From NCBI GenBank assembly GCA_900314485.1, contig OMVL01000028.1, positions 1 to 46,770 of the forward strand: a stretch of DNA of 46,770 nucleotides, in the 5' to 3' direction. The stretch is from an uncultured Eubacteriales bacterium. GTDB lineage: Bacteria > Bacillota > Clostridia > Oscillospirales > Oscillospiraceae. The notes under the pieces were generated by a model, which saw only the letters and a program-made list of their open reading frames with translations, made no database searches and was not told the origin of the DNA. Below are positions 1 through 15,755 of this stretch, in pieces. A program made the translations under genes and the position numbers. The stretch's first letter is position 1. Every line of letters begins with the position of its first letter.

Positions 1-2
1 CC

Positions 3-257
3 ATGAACCCCTTTGATCTCACCGAAACCGCCGTATTATGCACCTATGCCCAGCACTATATCCGGACCATCCAACTGCTTATGGATGATGTGATCGTGGC
101 CAGTTCAGACGACATTGATGGCATAGAGCGGGTTCATGCTCTGCTCTATGCCGCCGAAACCACTTTGGACAAGGCCCAGGATCAATTGGAGGAATTTATG
201 GACTCCGCCGCTCAAGAGCGACGGGCATCATCAGAGGGGGAAAATGCACTGATGTAA
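3..257 (+). CDS. Small acidic hypothetical protein (84 aa)
   Basis: I do not recognise this protein. It has 84 residues if it starts at the ATG at position 3; the window edge prevents a check for a ribosome binding site or a longer upstream start. It is acidic and predicted mostly helical, with no membrane segment or signal peptide and no cysteine pair suggesting metal binding. Its composition resembles small accessory proteins carried on integrative elements, but that is only an impression. It stands alone on the plus strand next to a serine tRNA gene and a cluster of hairpins, facing the rpoBC block. A 14-bp copy of the tRNA 3' end lies just after its stop, so it could be the last gene of an integrated element. 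Coding status is plausible, not certain. Confidence 0.45.
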   Translation: MNPFDLTETAVLCTYAQHYIRTIQLLMDDVIVASSDDIDGIERVHALLYAAETTLDKAQDQLEEFMDSAAQERRASSEGENALM

Positions 258-299
258 GCCAGGCGGATACCCTCACAAAGAAGGAGGGATTTGTCTGCA

Positions 300-383
300 T
301 TTTCTGTCTCGCCATGCGAGTCAGAAAACAGATGTGTCCACCAGTGTGCGCACTGGTGGAGCCAACCGCCCCCGGCAGTTGGC
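300..383. repeat. Three consecutive hairpins in a non-coding stretch
   Basis: Positions 258-450 hold no convincing gene. Three inverted repeats follow one another: TTTCTG-CTCGC with GCGAG-CAGAAA (301-326), TCCACCAGTG with CACTGGTGGA (337-360), and GCCAAC with GTTGGC (361-383). They could be a structured RNA, decayed terminators, or the end of a mobile element. No promoter was found that would clearly drive them. Confidence 0.5.
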
Positions 384-408
384 ATTTCACTTCAAATCCC
401 CCTTCAAG

Positions 409-450
409 TATGAAATAACTCCCCCGCTTTGGCGAGGGAGTTATTTCATA
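409..450 (-). terminator. Hairpin directly after tRNA-Ser(GCU), probable tRNA operon terminator
   Basis: TATGAAATAACTCCC pairs with GGGAGTTATTTCATA, a 15-bp stem topped by CGC/GCG, beginning at the base next to the mature tRNA 3' end. There is no U tract after the stem, so termination efficiency is uncertain. It could also help 3' processing of the tRNA. Confidence 0.5.
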
Positions 451-538
451 CGCGGAAGGAGGGATTTGAACCCTCGCGACGGTCACCCGCCCTACGCCCT
501 TAGCAGGGGCGCCTCTTCGGCCACTTGAGTACTTCCGC
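451..538 (-). tRNA. tRNA-Ser (anticodon GCU)
   Basis: This 88-nt type II tRNA reads on the minus strand. The acceptor GCGGAAG (532-538) pairs with CTTCCGC, followed by discriminator G, as expected for serine. The anticodon loop contains GCT, the long variable arm is present, and the T arm reads GGTTCAAATCC. The 3' CCA is not encoded, unlike in the neighbouring tRNA-Ser. It probably shares a transcript with the upstream tRNA-Ser(UGA), 45 bp away. Its 3' end is duplicated at 280-293. Confidence 0.93.
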
Positions 539-583
539 AGGCCGAAAACCACCAAGGGTATTCCATTGTTACGAGGGAAAGAA

Positions 584-673
584 TGGCGGAGAGAGTGGGA
601 TTCGAACCCACGGCTCCTTGTGAGAGTCACCGGTTTTCAAGACCGGCTCCTTAAACCGCTCGGACATCTCTCC
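584..673 (-). tRNA. tRNA-Ser (anticodon UGA)
   Basis: This type II tRNA has acceptor GGAGAGA (667-673) pairing with TCTCTCC, a G discriminator and an encoded CCA (584-586). The anticodon stem-loop CCGGT-CTTGAAA-ACCGG gives anticodon TGA, which reads UCN codons. A long variable arm is present, as expected for serine. It is the promoter-proximal tRNA of the pair. Confidence 0.94.
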
Positions 674-697
674 GAATCATCTCGCAAATACGGGTAG

Positions 698-726
698 ATT
701 ATACCCGCTTTCCCGCCGTTTGTCAA
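698..726 (-). promoter_or_regulatory. Perfect-consensus sigma-A promoter for the two tRNA-Ser genes
   Basis: On the minus strand, TTGACA (721-726) and TATAAT (698-703) are separated by exactly 17 bp. This is a full consensus match, which fits a strongly transcribed stable-RNA unit. The predicted transcript starts about 18 nt upstream of the mature tRNA-Ser(UGA). Confidence 0.85.
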
Positions 727-738
727 TAGGTTTTTCAG

Positions 739-769
739 AAGGGTTGCTGCACTGAGCGCAGCAACCCTT
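739..769 (-). terminator. Terminator hairpin after rpoC
   Basis: GGGTTGCTGC pairs with GCAGCAACCC, and the stem can extend through AGAA/TTCT to 14 bp with a 7-nt loop. It lies about 20 bp after the rpoC stop and before the tRNA promoter. The U tract on the minus strand is weak, so the call rests on stem strength and position. Confidence 0.65.
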
Positions 770-788
770 CTCATTTGCTTCCGGGAGC

Positions 789-4652
<3,864 letters not shown>

Positions 4653-4670
4653 GTTTCGTCCTCCTCCTTC

Positions 4671-8384
<3,714 letters not shown>

Positions 8385-8426
8385 AGATGCGTTCACTCCC
8401 GTTCTAGCAATTCCGATTCGTACAGG

Positions 8427-8448
8427 GGGCGTTCTGTGCGATACGCCC
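8427..8448 (-). promoter_or_regulatory. Hairpin in the rpoB 5' leader
   Basis: In the rpoB leader, GGGCGT pairs with ACGCCC around a 10-nt loop, about 45 nt before the rpoB start. No U tract follows, so it is not a terminator. It could shape translation initiation or mRNA stability; function is unknown. Confidence 0.35.
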
Positions 8449-8479
8449 GGGTCAGTTGTCTGCCATTTCTCCTTCACTC

Positions 8480-8508
8480 TTGCACAGTCAAGCGCTCTGT
8501 GTTATAAT
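8480..8508 (+). promoter_or_regulatory. Plus-strand promoter opposite the rpoB leader
   Basis: TTGCAC, a 17-bp spacer and a perfect TATAAT lie on the plus strand, where no coding gene follows. It faces the rpoB promoter head-on, so it would either make an antisense RNA or interfere with rpoB transcription. Confidence 0.5.
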
Positions 8509-8562
8509 CCAACTAACAGGTGAGAAAGGGCAAACAAGGCTATTAAGCCAGAATAGCAATTT

Positions 8563-8591
8563 ATTGTACATCAATCCTCCTCTCCTGTCAA
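8563..8591 (-). promoter_or_regulatory. rpoB promoter
   Basis: On the minus strand, TTGACA (8586-8591) and TACAAT (8563-8568) are separated by 17 bp. The start point would be near 8556, giving a leader of about 170 nt before the rpoB ATG. It sits just downstream of the mscS terminator, so rpoBC can be transcribed separately from the str module. Confidence 0.8.
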
Positions 8592-8611
8592 GGAAAAATT
8601 GCCAAATACAC

Positions 8612-8646
8612 GCAAAAAATCCGTCTGAGCAGTTCTGCCCAGACGG
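8612..8646 (-). terminator. mscS terminator (likely bidirectional)
   Basis: CCGTCTG and CAGACGG (8621-8646) form a hairpin followed on the minus strand by ATTTTTTGCG. It begins 8 bp after the mscS stop. On the plus strand the same hairpin is followed by TTTTCGTTTATTT, so it can also end a plus-strand transcript. Confidence 0.8.
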
Positions 8647-8653
8647 TTTTCGT

Positions 8654-9529
8654 TTATTTCTGCTCGATCATGTGAACGTTGAGATGGTTATAGGGGATCT
8701 CAATACCTGCCTTGTCCAGCGCCATCTTGGTCTGCTCCAGCAGATCGTACTGAACAGGCCAGAAGTCTGATCCCTTGCACCAGAAGCGGGCCGTATAGGT
8801 AACGGCGCTTTCCCCAAAGGCGGTGACACGGGCAAACGGCAACTCCGGCTCACGAAGCACCATGGGATTTGCCTCCATTACCTCCACGATGACACGCTTG
8901 ACTGACTCCATATCCGCATCATAGCTGATCGAAAAATTGAGGTCAACGCGGCGGGTGCCGCCCCGGGAGCAGTTGACGATCACACCGGAGACAATAGTAT
9001 TATTGGGCACCACGACCACTCGGTTGTCCGGCATCAGAAAGTTGGTATGCAGCAGACCGACCTCCTGCACCACTCCCTCGCCGCCGGTAGTGACCACGTA
9101 CTCCCCGGCCAGAAGGGGCTTGGAGACGAGCAGCAGAATACCGCCGAAGAAATTGGCCAGGGTATTCTGAGCAGCCAGAGCAAAGGCGGCGCCCACAACA
9201 CTGAAGATCGCCACCAGGGAGGTGACATCGACACCCAGCGTCCCGGCAATGACGAGAACCGCCACGGCATAGACAACAACATGGATGAGCGAACCCACAA
9301 ATTTGTTGGCCGTAGGCTCCAGCTTCATCTTCTTGACTGCCTTATTGGTCAGAGAGAGGACGATCTTCGCCACAATGATGCAGACGATCATGGTGACAGC
9401 CGCCCGGATCAGCGGATTTTCCATGGTCTCCAAAAAGGATTTTGCCACATCCGCCGCAGCGTCCGCCGCCTCTTCTCCGATCACGTTCTCTACCGCGTCT
9501 TTTACTTCGCTTGAAGAAATCTCTTCCAT
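8654..9529 (-). CDS. Small-conductance mechanosensitive channel, MscS family
   Basis: This membrane channel opens under hypo-osmotic tension to release solutes. The protein has 291 residues. An acidic helical N-terminus (residues 1-35) precedes three predicted membrane segments at about 41-60, 84-103 and 107-140. The last contains the Gly/Ala-rich pore helix typical of MscS (GAAFALAAQNTLANFFGG). A soluble beta domain with MPDNRVVVVPNN follows, then an alpha/beta C-terminus. The start has AAGGAG 8-9 nt upstream. It lies between the tuf terminator and the rpoB promoter with no clear promoter of its own, so expression may depend on read-through from tuf. Substrate specificity cannot be told from sequence. 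Confidence 0.92.
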   Translation of the reverse strand: MEEISSSEVKDAVENVIGEEAADAAADVAKSFLETMENPLIRAAVTMIVCIIVAKIVLSLTNKAVKKMKLEPTANKFVGSLIHVVVYAVAVLVIAGTLGVDVTSLVAIFSVVGAAFALAAQNTLANFFGGILLLVSKPLLAGEYVVTTGGEGVVQEVGLLHTNFLMPDNRVVVVPNNTIVSGVIVNCSRGGTRRVDLNFSISYDADMESVKRVIVEVMEANPMVLREPELPFARVTAFGESAVTYTARFWCKGSDFWPVQYDLLEQTKMALDKAGIEIPYNHLNVHMIEQK

Positions 9530-9563
9530 CCCCTACGCTCCTTTCTGTGCGTTTCATGTGACA

Positions 9564-9591
9564 AAAGGGCCGGCAAAGCTGCCGGCCCTTT
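9564..9591 (-). terminator. tuf terminator
   Basis: AAAGGGCCGGC pairs with GCCGGCCCTTT (11-bp stem, 6-nt loop), followed by TTTTGTC on the minus strand. It starts 15 bp after the tuf stop. Confidence 0.85.
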
Positions 9592-9605
9592 ATGAGTGAG
9601 TGAGA

Positions 9606-10808
9606 TTACTCGTTGATGTCGATAACGACGCCGGAGCCGACGGTACGGCCACCCTCACGGATAGCGAAACGCAGGCCCTTCTCGATGGCGATGGGGGTAA
9701 TCAGCTCAACATCCATGTCCACGTTGTCGCCGGGCATGCACATCTCAACGCCGTCAGGCAGGGAGATGACGCCGGTAACGTCGGTGGTGCGGAAATAGAA
9801 CTGAGGACGATAGTTGTTGAAGAAGGGGGTGTGACGGCCGCCCTCGTCCTTCTTCAGGACGTAAACCTGGCCCTTGAACTTGGTGTGGGGATGGATGGAG
9901 CCGGGCTTGCAGATGACCTGGCCACGCTCGATGTCGGTACGAGCAATACCACGCAGCAGAACGCCGATGTTGTCGCCAGCCTGAGCGAAGTCCAGCAGCT
10001 TGCGGAACATCTCGATGCCGGTGACGACGGAGGTCTTCTTCTCCTCGGACAGGCCGACGATCTCGACAGGCTCGCTCATCTTCAGGGTGCCACGCTCGAC
10101 ACGGCCGGTAGCGACGGTGCCGCGGCCGGTGATGGTGAAGACGTCCTCGACGGGCATCAGGAAGGGCAGGTCGGCCTTACGGTCGGGAGTGGGGATATAG
10201 TCGTCAACAGCGTCCATCAGCTCCTTGATGCAGGCATACTCGGGAGCGTTGGGATCGGTGGACTCGCTGATCAGAGCGTTCAGAGCGGAGCCCTTGATGA
10301 CAGGGGTGTCGTCGCCGGGGAACTCGTAGAAGTCCAGAGTCTCACGGACCTCCATCTCGACCAGCTCCAGCAGCTCCTCATCGTCGACCTGATCGCACTT
10401 GTTCAGGAAGACAACGATATAGGGCACGCCGACCTGACGGGCCAGCAGCAGGTGCTCCTTGGTCTGAGCCATGGGGCCGTCGGTAGCAGCGATAACCAGG
10501 ATAGCGCCGTCCATCTGAGCAGCGCCGGTGATCATGTTCTTGATATAGTCGGCGTGGCCCGGGCAGTCAACGTGAGCATAGTGACGCTTCTCGGTCTCAT
10601 ACTCGACGTGAGCGGTGTTGATGGTAATGCCGCGCTCCTTCTCCTCGGGAGCCTTATCGATGGAAGCGTAATCGGTGTAGGAAGCCTTGCCGGAGAAGGC
10701 CAGGTACTTGGTGATAGCAGCGGTCAGAGTGGTCTTGCCGTGGTCAACGTGGCCGATGGTGCCAATGTTGACATGGGGCTTTGTGCGGTCAAACTTTTGC
10801 TTAGCCAT
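9606..10808 (-). CDS. tuf: Translation elongation factor Tu
   Basis: EF-Tu is the GTPase that delivers aminoacyl-tRNA to the ribosome. The protein has 400 residues, normal for the family. G-domain motifs are intact: GHVDHGKT (19-26), DCPGHADY (81-88) and NKCD (136-139). Beta-barrel domains 2 and 3 follow. The start is an ATG with AAGGAGG and good spacing. It is the last gene of the str module but also has its own promoter 70 bp upstream and a strong terminator, consistent with very high expression. Confidence 0.98.
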   Translation of the reverse strand: MAKQKFDRTKPHVNIGTIGHVDHGKTTLTAAITKYLAFSGKASYTDYASIDKAPEEKERGITINTAHVEYETEKRHYAHVDCPGHADYIKNMITGAAQMDGAILVIAATDGPMAQTKEHLLLARQVGVPYIVVFLNKCDQVDDEELLELVEMEVRETLDFYEFPGDDTPVIKGSALNALISESTDPNAPEYACIKELMDAVDDYIPTPDRKADLPFLMPVEDVFTITGRGTVATGRVERGTLKMSEPVEIVGLSEEKKTSVVTGIEMFRKLLDFAQAGDNIGVLLRGIARTDIERGQVICKPGSIHPHTKFKGQVYVLKKDEGGRHTPFFNNYRPQFYFRTTDVTGVISLPDGVEMCMPGDNVDMDVELITPIAIEKGLRFAIREGGRTVGSGVVIDINE

Positions 10809-10873
10809 TTTGGATGTTCCTCCTTGATAAACAAATTCAAAGATAGTTATTTTTGGTAGCGCACTATACGGTC

Positions 10874-10902
10874 ATTGTACCCTATTGTGCACTGGATTGC
10901 AA
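10874..10902 (-). promoter_or_regulatory. tuf promoter
   Basis: TTGCAA (10897-10902) and TACAAT (10874-10879) have a 17-bp spacer on the minus strand, within the fusA-tuf gap. It gives tuf expression independent of the upstream ribosomal genes. No good terminator separates fusA from it. Confidence 0.75.
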
Positions 10903-10929
10903 CACTTTTTTGGGGCTTTATCCCAAAAA

Positions 10930-13032
10930 TTAGCCTTTACGGCCCCGGCTGTCGATGATCTTATCAGCGATGCTCTTGGGCACGTCCACATAGTGGTCAG
11001 GCTCCATGGTGTACTGGCCGCGGCCCTGCGTGCGGGAACGCAGGTCGGTAGCATAGCCGAACATCTCGGCCAGAGGCACATAGGCATCCACCTGGGTGGC
11101 GCCGTTGCGGGGCTCCATGCCCTGGATCAGGCCGCGGCGGCTGTTCAGGTCGCCGATGACGTCGCCGGTATACTCGTCGGGAGCGGTGACGCAGACCTTC
11201 ATGATCGGCTCCTGGATGACGGGATCCGCCTTGCGCATAGCCTCCTTGAAGGCCATGGAGCCGGCGATCTTAAACGCCATTTCAGAGGAGTCCACCTCGT
11301 GGTAGGAGCCGTCGTACAGGGTGACCTTGACGTCCACAACAGGATAGCCTGCCAGCACGCCGGCCTGGAGTGCGCCCTGAATACCGGCATCGACTGCAGG
11401 GATGAACTCCTTGGGGATGGAGCCGCCCACAACAGCGTTGACGAACTCATAGCCCTTGCCGGACTCGTTGGGCTCGACAATGATCTTGACGTGGCCGTAC
11501 TGGCCGGAACCGCCGGACTGGCGCTTGTACTTGGTGTCCTGATCCACTTTCTTGCGGATGGTCTCCTTGTAAGCGACCTGAGGCGCACCCACGTTGGCCT
11601 CCACCTTGAACTCGCGGAGCAGACGGTCCACGATGATCTGCAGGTGCAGCTCGCCCATGCCGGCGATGATGGTCTGGCCGGTCTCCTCATCGGTGTAGGT
11701 CTTGAAGGTGGGGTCCTCCTCAGCCAGCTTGATGAGGGCGACGGTCATCTTCTCCTGGCCGGCCTTGGTCCTGGGCTCAATGGCCACCCGGATCACGGGC
11801 TCGGGGAACTCCATGGACTCCAGAATGACGGGAGCGTTCTCATCGCAGAGGGTATCGCCGGTAGTGGTGTTCTTCAGGCCGACAGCGGCGGCAATGTCGC
11901 CGGAGTAGACCATCTCGATGTCCTCACGGTGGTTGGCATGCATCTGAAGGATACGGCCAATGCGCTCACGCTTCTTCTTCGTGGAGTTCAGCACAGCGGA
12001 GCCGGAGGTCAGCTGGCCGGAGTAGACACGGAAGAAGGTCAGACGGCCCACATAGGGGTCAGTCATGATCTTGAAGGCGAGAGAGGAGAAGGGTGCGCTG
12101 TCGTCAGCGGGACGCTCTTCCTCCTCGTCGGTATCGGGGTTGACGCCGCGGATGGCGGGGATGTCCACAGGGGCGGGCATATACTCCACAATGGCATCCA
12201 GCAGCTTCTGAACGCCCTTGTTGCGGTAAGAGGTACCGCAAACCACGGGTACCAGCAGATTGTCGATGGTGCCCTTACGCAGAGCGGCACGGATCATGTC
12301 GGTGGGGACCTCTTCCTCCTCCAGGACGAGCATCATGATCTCCTCATCAATATCGGCCACGCTGTCCAGCAGCTTGGTGCGATATTCCTGAGCCAGCTCC
12401 AGCATATCCTCGGGGATGGGCTCAACACGCATGTCCTTGCCCATGTCGTCATAATAAATGTCGGCATTCATCTCCACCAGATCAACGATGCCGCGGAAAT
12501 CGCCCTCGGCGCCGATGGGCAGCTGGATGGGCACAGCGTTGGCCTTCAGGCGCTCGTGGATCATGTCCAGAACACGGTAGAAGTCAGCGCCCATGATGTC
12601 CATCTTATTGACATAGATCATCCGGGGGACCTTGTAGTGGTCAGCCTGACGCCAAACGGTCTCAGACTGAGGCTCAACGCCGCCCTTGGCGCACATGACG
12701 GTCACAGAGCCGTCCAGCACGCGCAGGGAGCGCTCCACCTCGACGGTGAAGTCCACGTGGCCCGGGGTGTCAATGATGTTGATGCGGTGGGGCTCAAACT
12801 GGTTGTTGGAGCCGCTCCAGAAGCAGGTGGTAGCAGCGGAGGTAATGGTGATACCGCGCTCCTGCTCCTGGACCATCCAGTCCATAGTGGCGTTACCCTC
12901 ATGGGTCTCGCCGATCTTATGGTTGACGCCGGTGTAGAACAGAATACGCTCGGTGGTAGTGGTCTTACCAGCGTCGATATGAGCCATGATGCCGATATTT
13001 CTGGTCTTTTCCAGAGAAACTTTTCTAGGCAT
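10930..13032 (-). CDS. fusA: Translation elongation factor G
   Basis: EF-G is the GTPase that drives ribosomal translocation and, with RRF, ribosome recycling. The protein has 700 residues, the standard length. Motifs include AHIDAGKT (17-24), the DTPGHVDF switch region and NKMD for guanine recognition. Domains II-V follow, with the conserved GMGELHLQI and RGRGQYTME-like C-terminal segments. An ATG start has TAAGGAG 9 nt upstream. It lies 42 bp after rpsG, in the conserved rpsL-rpsG-fusA-tuf order. Confidence 0.98.
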   Translation of the reverse strand: MPRKVSLEKTRNIGIMAHIDAGKTTTTERILFYTGVNHKIGETHEGNATMDWMVQEQERGITITSAATTCFWSGSNNQFEPHRINIIDTPGHVDFTVEVERSLRVLDGSVTVMCAKGGVEPQSETVWRQADHYKVPRMIYVNKMDIMGADFYRVLDMIHERLKANAVPIQLPIGAEGDFRGIVDLVEMNADIYYDDMGKDMRVEPIPEDMLELAQEYRTKLLDSVADIDEEIMMLVLEEEEVPTDMIRAALRKGTIDNLLVPVVCGTSYRNKGVQKLLDAIVEYMPAPVDIPAIRGVNPDTDEEEERPADDSAPFSSLAFKIMTDPYVGRLTFFRVYSGQLTSGSAVLNSTKKKRERIGRILQMHANHREDIEMVYSGDIAAAVGLKNTTTGDTLCDENAPVILESMEFPEPVIRVAIEPRTKAGQEKMTVALIKLAEEDPTFKTYTDEETGQTIIAGMGELHLQIIVDRLLREFKVEANVGAPQVAYKETIRKKVDQDTKYKRQSGGSGQYGHVKIIVEPNESGKGYEFVNAVVGGSIPKEFIPAVDAGIQGALQAGVLAGYPVVDVKVTLYDGSYHEVDSSEMAFKIAGSMAFKEAMRKADPVIQEPIMKVCVTAPDEYTGDVIGDLNSRRGLIQGMEPRNGATQVDAYVPLAEMFGYATDLRSRTQGRGQYTMEPDHYVDVPKSIADKIIDSRGRKG

Positions 13033-13074
13033 TGAATACGCTCCTTACTGAAGTGTGTTTGGGGTGATAGGGGA

Positions 13075-13575
<501 letters not shown>

Positions 13576-13586
13576 TCATCGGTACT

Positions 13587-13703
13587 CGGAGACGGTTTCG
13601 TCTCCGTGCAGAGAGGATAATCCTCTCCAGTGCCTGCCGAAGAACTTACCCAAATCTATGAATAAGCGTCTTCGAGCAAGGCCTGTGCCTTGCGCTTATG
13701 CGC
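13587..13703 (-). promoter_or_regulatory. Structured rpsL-rpsG intercistronic region
   Basis: The 193-bp gap between rpsL and rpsG holds tandem hairpins. CGGAGACG pairs with CGTCTCCG (13587-13606) and GAGAGGA with TCCTCTC (13611-13627). A composite stem has GCAAGGC/GCCTTGC (13676-13693) enclosed by ATAAGCG/CGCTTAT (13662-13699). No promoter or ORF was seen. In E. coli the rpsL-rpsG gap is the S7 autoregulatory site, so a similar role here is a reasonable guess, not shown. Confidence 0.5.
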
Positions 13704-13738
13704 TGAAAGTGCTTTGAGAGTTTTGGTAAGGCCGGGAA

Positions 13739-14161
13739 TTACTTCTTCTTAGCCTTGGGGCGCTTAGCGCCATACTTGGAGCGGGCCTGCATACGGCCGT
13801 TGACGCCCTGGGTATCCAGAGTGCCGCGGATGATGTGGTAACGAACGCCGGGCAGGTCCTTGACACGGCCGCCGCGGATCATAACCACAGAGTGCTCCTG
13901 CAGGTTGTGGCCGACACCGGGGATATAAGCGGTAACCTCGTAGCCGTTGGACAGACGCACACGGGCGATCTTACGGAGAGCGGAGTTAGGCTTCTTGGGG
14001 GTGGCGGTACGAACTGCGGTGCAGACACCACGCTTCTGGGGAGAGGGCTGATCGGTCTCCTTGTCCTTCAGAGTATCCTTACCCTTCTGAAGAGCGGGGC
14101 TGTTGGACTTGTAGATGGAAGACTTACGGCCTTTCCGTACCAGCTGGTTAAAAGTAGGCAT
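13739..14161 (-). CDS. rpsL: 30S ribosomal protein S12
   Basis: S12 sits at the decoding centre and controls accuracy. The chosen ATG gives [13 protein letters not shown], 140 residues, with AGGAGG 10 nt upstream; an in-frame start 24 bp earlier would overlap that site. The [10 protein letters not shown] loop (residues 55-64), where streptomycin-resistance changes arise, is wild type. A Lys/Asp-rich insertion after residue 25 is usual in Clostridia. It lies 62 bp after the L7Ae-like gene. Confidence 0.98.
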   Translation of the reverse strand: MPTFNQLVRKGRKSSIYKSNSPALQKGKDTLKDKETDQPSPQKRGVCTAVRTATPKKPNSALRKIARVRLSNGYEVTAYIPGVGHNLQEHSVVMIRGGRVKDLPGVRYHIIRGTLDTQGVNGRMQARSKYGAKRPKAKKK

Positions 14162-14223
14162 GAACTGATTTCCTCCTTTCCTCAAAGATAGATCTATTTT
14201 AACGGGACGTACCCGCTAAAATC

Positions 14224-14463
14224 TCAGGAAAGAACCGCCGCTGCGGCGGCTCCCACCGACAGGCTGCACATGCGTCCCAGCTCCTTCATGGAGGGGACCC
14301 ACTGCACGTCCACCTGACGCTCCCGGCACAGGGCCTGAAGCGGCCCGGTCAGGTTGGGGTCTGCGTTCTCCGCCAGCAGCACGCTGCCGGCAGTTCCGTT
14401 TAAAATCGCCTTGCGGGTCTGCTTGACTCCGGCCACACAGGCTTTGTTCTCTTGGCCAGACAA
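14224..14463 (-). CDS. L7Ae-family ribosomal protein (YbxF/RplGB-like)
   Basis: This is a kink-turn-binding protein related to Bacillus YbxF, which precedes rpsL in many Firmicutes. I start at a TTG ending at 14463 with AGGAGG 7 nt upstream, giving 79 residues, close to the roughly 82 of YbxF. An in-frame ATG further upstream at 14529 overlaps the -35 box of the operon promoter, so it cannot be on the transcript. Recognisable features are GVKQTRKAILNG, AENADPN and the C-terminal MKELGRMCSLSVGAAAAAVL. Its cellular role in Firmicutes is not well settled. Confidence 0.9.
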   Translation of the reverse strand: MSGQENKACVAGVKQTRKAILNGTAGSVLLAENADPNLTGPLQALCRERQVDVQWVPSMKELGRMCSLSVGAAAAAVLS

Positions 14464-14500
14464 ACAGACTCCTCCTATCGGCACATTTACAGACCTAGAG

Positions 14501-14529
14501 ATTATAACATTGAATATTTCTCCCGTCAA
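14501..14529 (-). promoter_or_regulatory. Promoter of the str module
   Basis: TTGACG (14524-14529) and TATAAT (14501-14506) with a 17-bp spacer lie on the minus strand. The start point near 14494 is about 30 nt upstream of the TTG start of the L7Ae-like gene. It heads L7Ae-rpsL-rpsG-fusA(-tuf). Confidence 0.85.
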
Positions 14530-14577
14530 GGAAATTTTTGCACGAAACGGGACTTATTTTTGACCGCTTTCTCGTAT

Positions 14578-15648
14578 TTAGAGAACAATCAGCTGTTTGG
14601 GGGACTTTGTCAGCACCTCGCAGCCGCCTTCCCCCACAACCACCACATCCTCAATGCGGACGCCGAACTTGCCGGGGAGGTAGATGCCCGGCTCTACGGA
14701 GACCACAGCCCCCGCCGGGATCGCCGTCTTGCAGCCGCCCCGGAAGCCCGGGTCCTCATGGATCTCCAGTCCCAGACTGTGGCCCAGACCGTGGCCAAAG
14801 CAGTTGCCGTAGCCCTCGGCGGCAATATAGTCCCGGGCCGCCTTGTCCACCTCGCAGCCGATGGCCCCGGCATGGGCGGCGGCAATGCCCAGCAGCTGGG
14901 CCTTTGCCACGATGTTGTAGACCCGCTCCATCTCCTCAGTGGGCTGGCCCACCGCCACAGTACGGGTCATGTCGGAGCAGTAGCCGCCGTAGATGCTGCC
15001 GAAGTCCATGGTGACGAACTCTCCCTTTTGGATCTTCTTCTCGCTGGGGATGGCATGGGGCATAGAGCCGTTGGGGCCGGAGGCCACGATGGGGTCAAAG
15101 GAGTTCTTGGAAGCGCCGAACTTCATGTGGTAGTAGGTGATGAGGGCGGCGATCTCCTGTTCCGTCACACCCTCCTTCACGTGGTTGAGTATTTCTGTAA
15201 AGGTCCGGTCGGTGATGGCCTGAGCCTGACGCATGAGGGCCAGCTCCTCCTCGTCCTTGGAGGCACGGAGGTCGGCGACCAGCCGTCCGGCGGGCACCAG
15301 CGTCACGCCTTCGCCCAGGGTCTTGCGCCAGTTGTTGAAGCTGAGCAGGGTCAGGTACTCCTCCTGAATGCCGATACGGGTGAGTCCCAGACGGGCAATG
15401 TCCTCCTTCGCCAGCGCCAGGTGGTTTTTGCCGCCGCCGATGGTCTTGACGGTGCAGCCGGTCACTTGCCGCTCCGCCGCCTCCGTGTAGCGGGAGTCGG
15501 TGTAGTAGACGCACTCGTCCTCCGTGACCAGCACCACGCCCTCGCCCCGAAAGCCGATGGCATAGGCCTCCCCCGGCTCTGAGGTGATGAGCATGGCCTG
15601 AATGTTGTATTTGTGTAATTGTTCCCTGATTTTGTTTAGATGGTTCAT
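14578..15648 (-). CDS. Xaa-Pro aminopeptidase / M24 family metallopeptidase
   Basis: This cytoplasmic dinuclear-metal peptidase removes N-terminal residues preceding proline. The protein has 356 residues: a creatinase-like N-terminal domain (about 1-130) and a pita-bread catalytic domain (about 135-356). All five expected metal ligands are visible: Asp215, Asp226, His290 (in GHGLGHSLG), Glu319 (VSVEPG) and Glu333 (RIED). ATG start with AAAGGAG 6-7 nt upstream. It follows the TIM-barrel gene after a 107-bp gap containing an inverted repeat, so co-transcription with yqeG is possible but not certain. In related genomes this family often precedes efp, which is not here. Confidence 0.92.
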   Translation of the reverse strand: MNHLNKIREQLHKYNIQAMLITSEPGEAYAIGFRGEGVVLVTEDECVYYTDSRYTEAAERQVTGCTVKTIGGGKNHLALAKEDIARLGLTRIGIQEEYLTLLSFNNWRKTLGEGVTLVPAGRLVADLRASKDEEELALMRQAQAITDRTFTEILNHVKEGVTEQEIAALITYYHMKFGASKNSFDPIVASGPNGSMPHAIPSEKKIQKGEFVTMDFGSIYGGYCSDMTRTVAVGQPTEEMERVYNIVAKAQLLGIAAAHAGAIGCEVDKAARDYIAAEGYGNCFGHGLGHSLGLEIHEDPGFRGGCKTAIPAGAVVSVEPGIYLPGKFGVRIEDVVVVGEGGCEVLTKSPKQLIVL

Positions 15649-15675
15649 TTCTTGCTCCTTTTCTTACATTGAAAT

Positions 15676-15746
15676 CGTAGGGGTGCGCCTTGGCACACCC
15701 CTCAATGCAGTCTGTTGAACGGGGTGTGGCAAGCCGCACCCCTACG
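15676..15746. repeat. Inverted pair of GTAGGGGTGCGG-type intergenic repeats
   Basis: A 26-bp segment starting CGTAGGGGTGCGCCTTGG (15676-15701) is followed 20 bp later by its near-perfect inverse ending CCGCACCCCTACG (15721-15746). Transcribed, it would form a very stable hairpin between the TIM-barrel and peptidase genes. The same unit occurs as direct repeats at 45006-45105. Confidence 0.8.
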
Positions 15747-15755
15747 TGATCCGCG

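Larger units (their letters stand above)
8515..8652 (+). ncRNA. Predicted small RNA antisense to the rpoB leader and promoter
   Basis: A plus-strand promoter (TTGCAC at 8480-8485, 17 bp, TATAAT at 8503-8508) points away from rpoB. About 105 bp past its expected start is a hairpin, CCGTCTG with CAGACGG (8621-8646), followed by TTTT CGTTT, a plausible terminator. No ORF is needed to explain the interval. The RNA would be roughly 135 nt. Its 5' bases ACAGGTGAG can pair with CTCTCCTGT (8581-8588), and GCTATT pairs with AATAGC (8539-8557), giving a closed, structured molecule. Its first 40 nt are complementary to the 5' end of the rpoB transcript. This is inferred from signals only; no known RNA family was recognised. 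Confidence 0.35.

Noticed and set aside
334-528. A 64-codon frame through the hairpins and tRNA-Ser
   Set aside because: It overlaps a confident tRNA gene and its composition follows the hairpins.
10905-10932. Terminator after fusA
   Set aside because: TTTTTGGG and CCCAAAAA can pair, but the stem is AT-rich with no following U tract, so fusA-tuf read-through seems likely.
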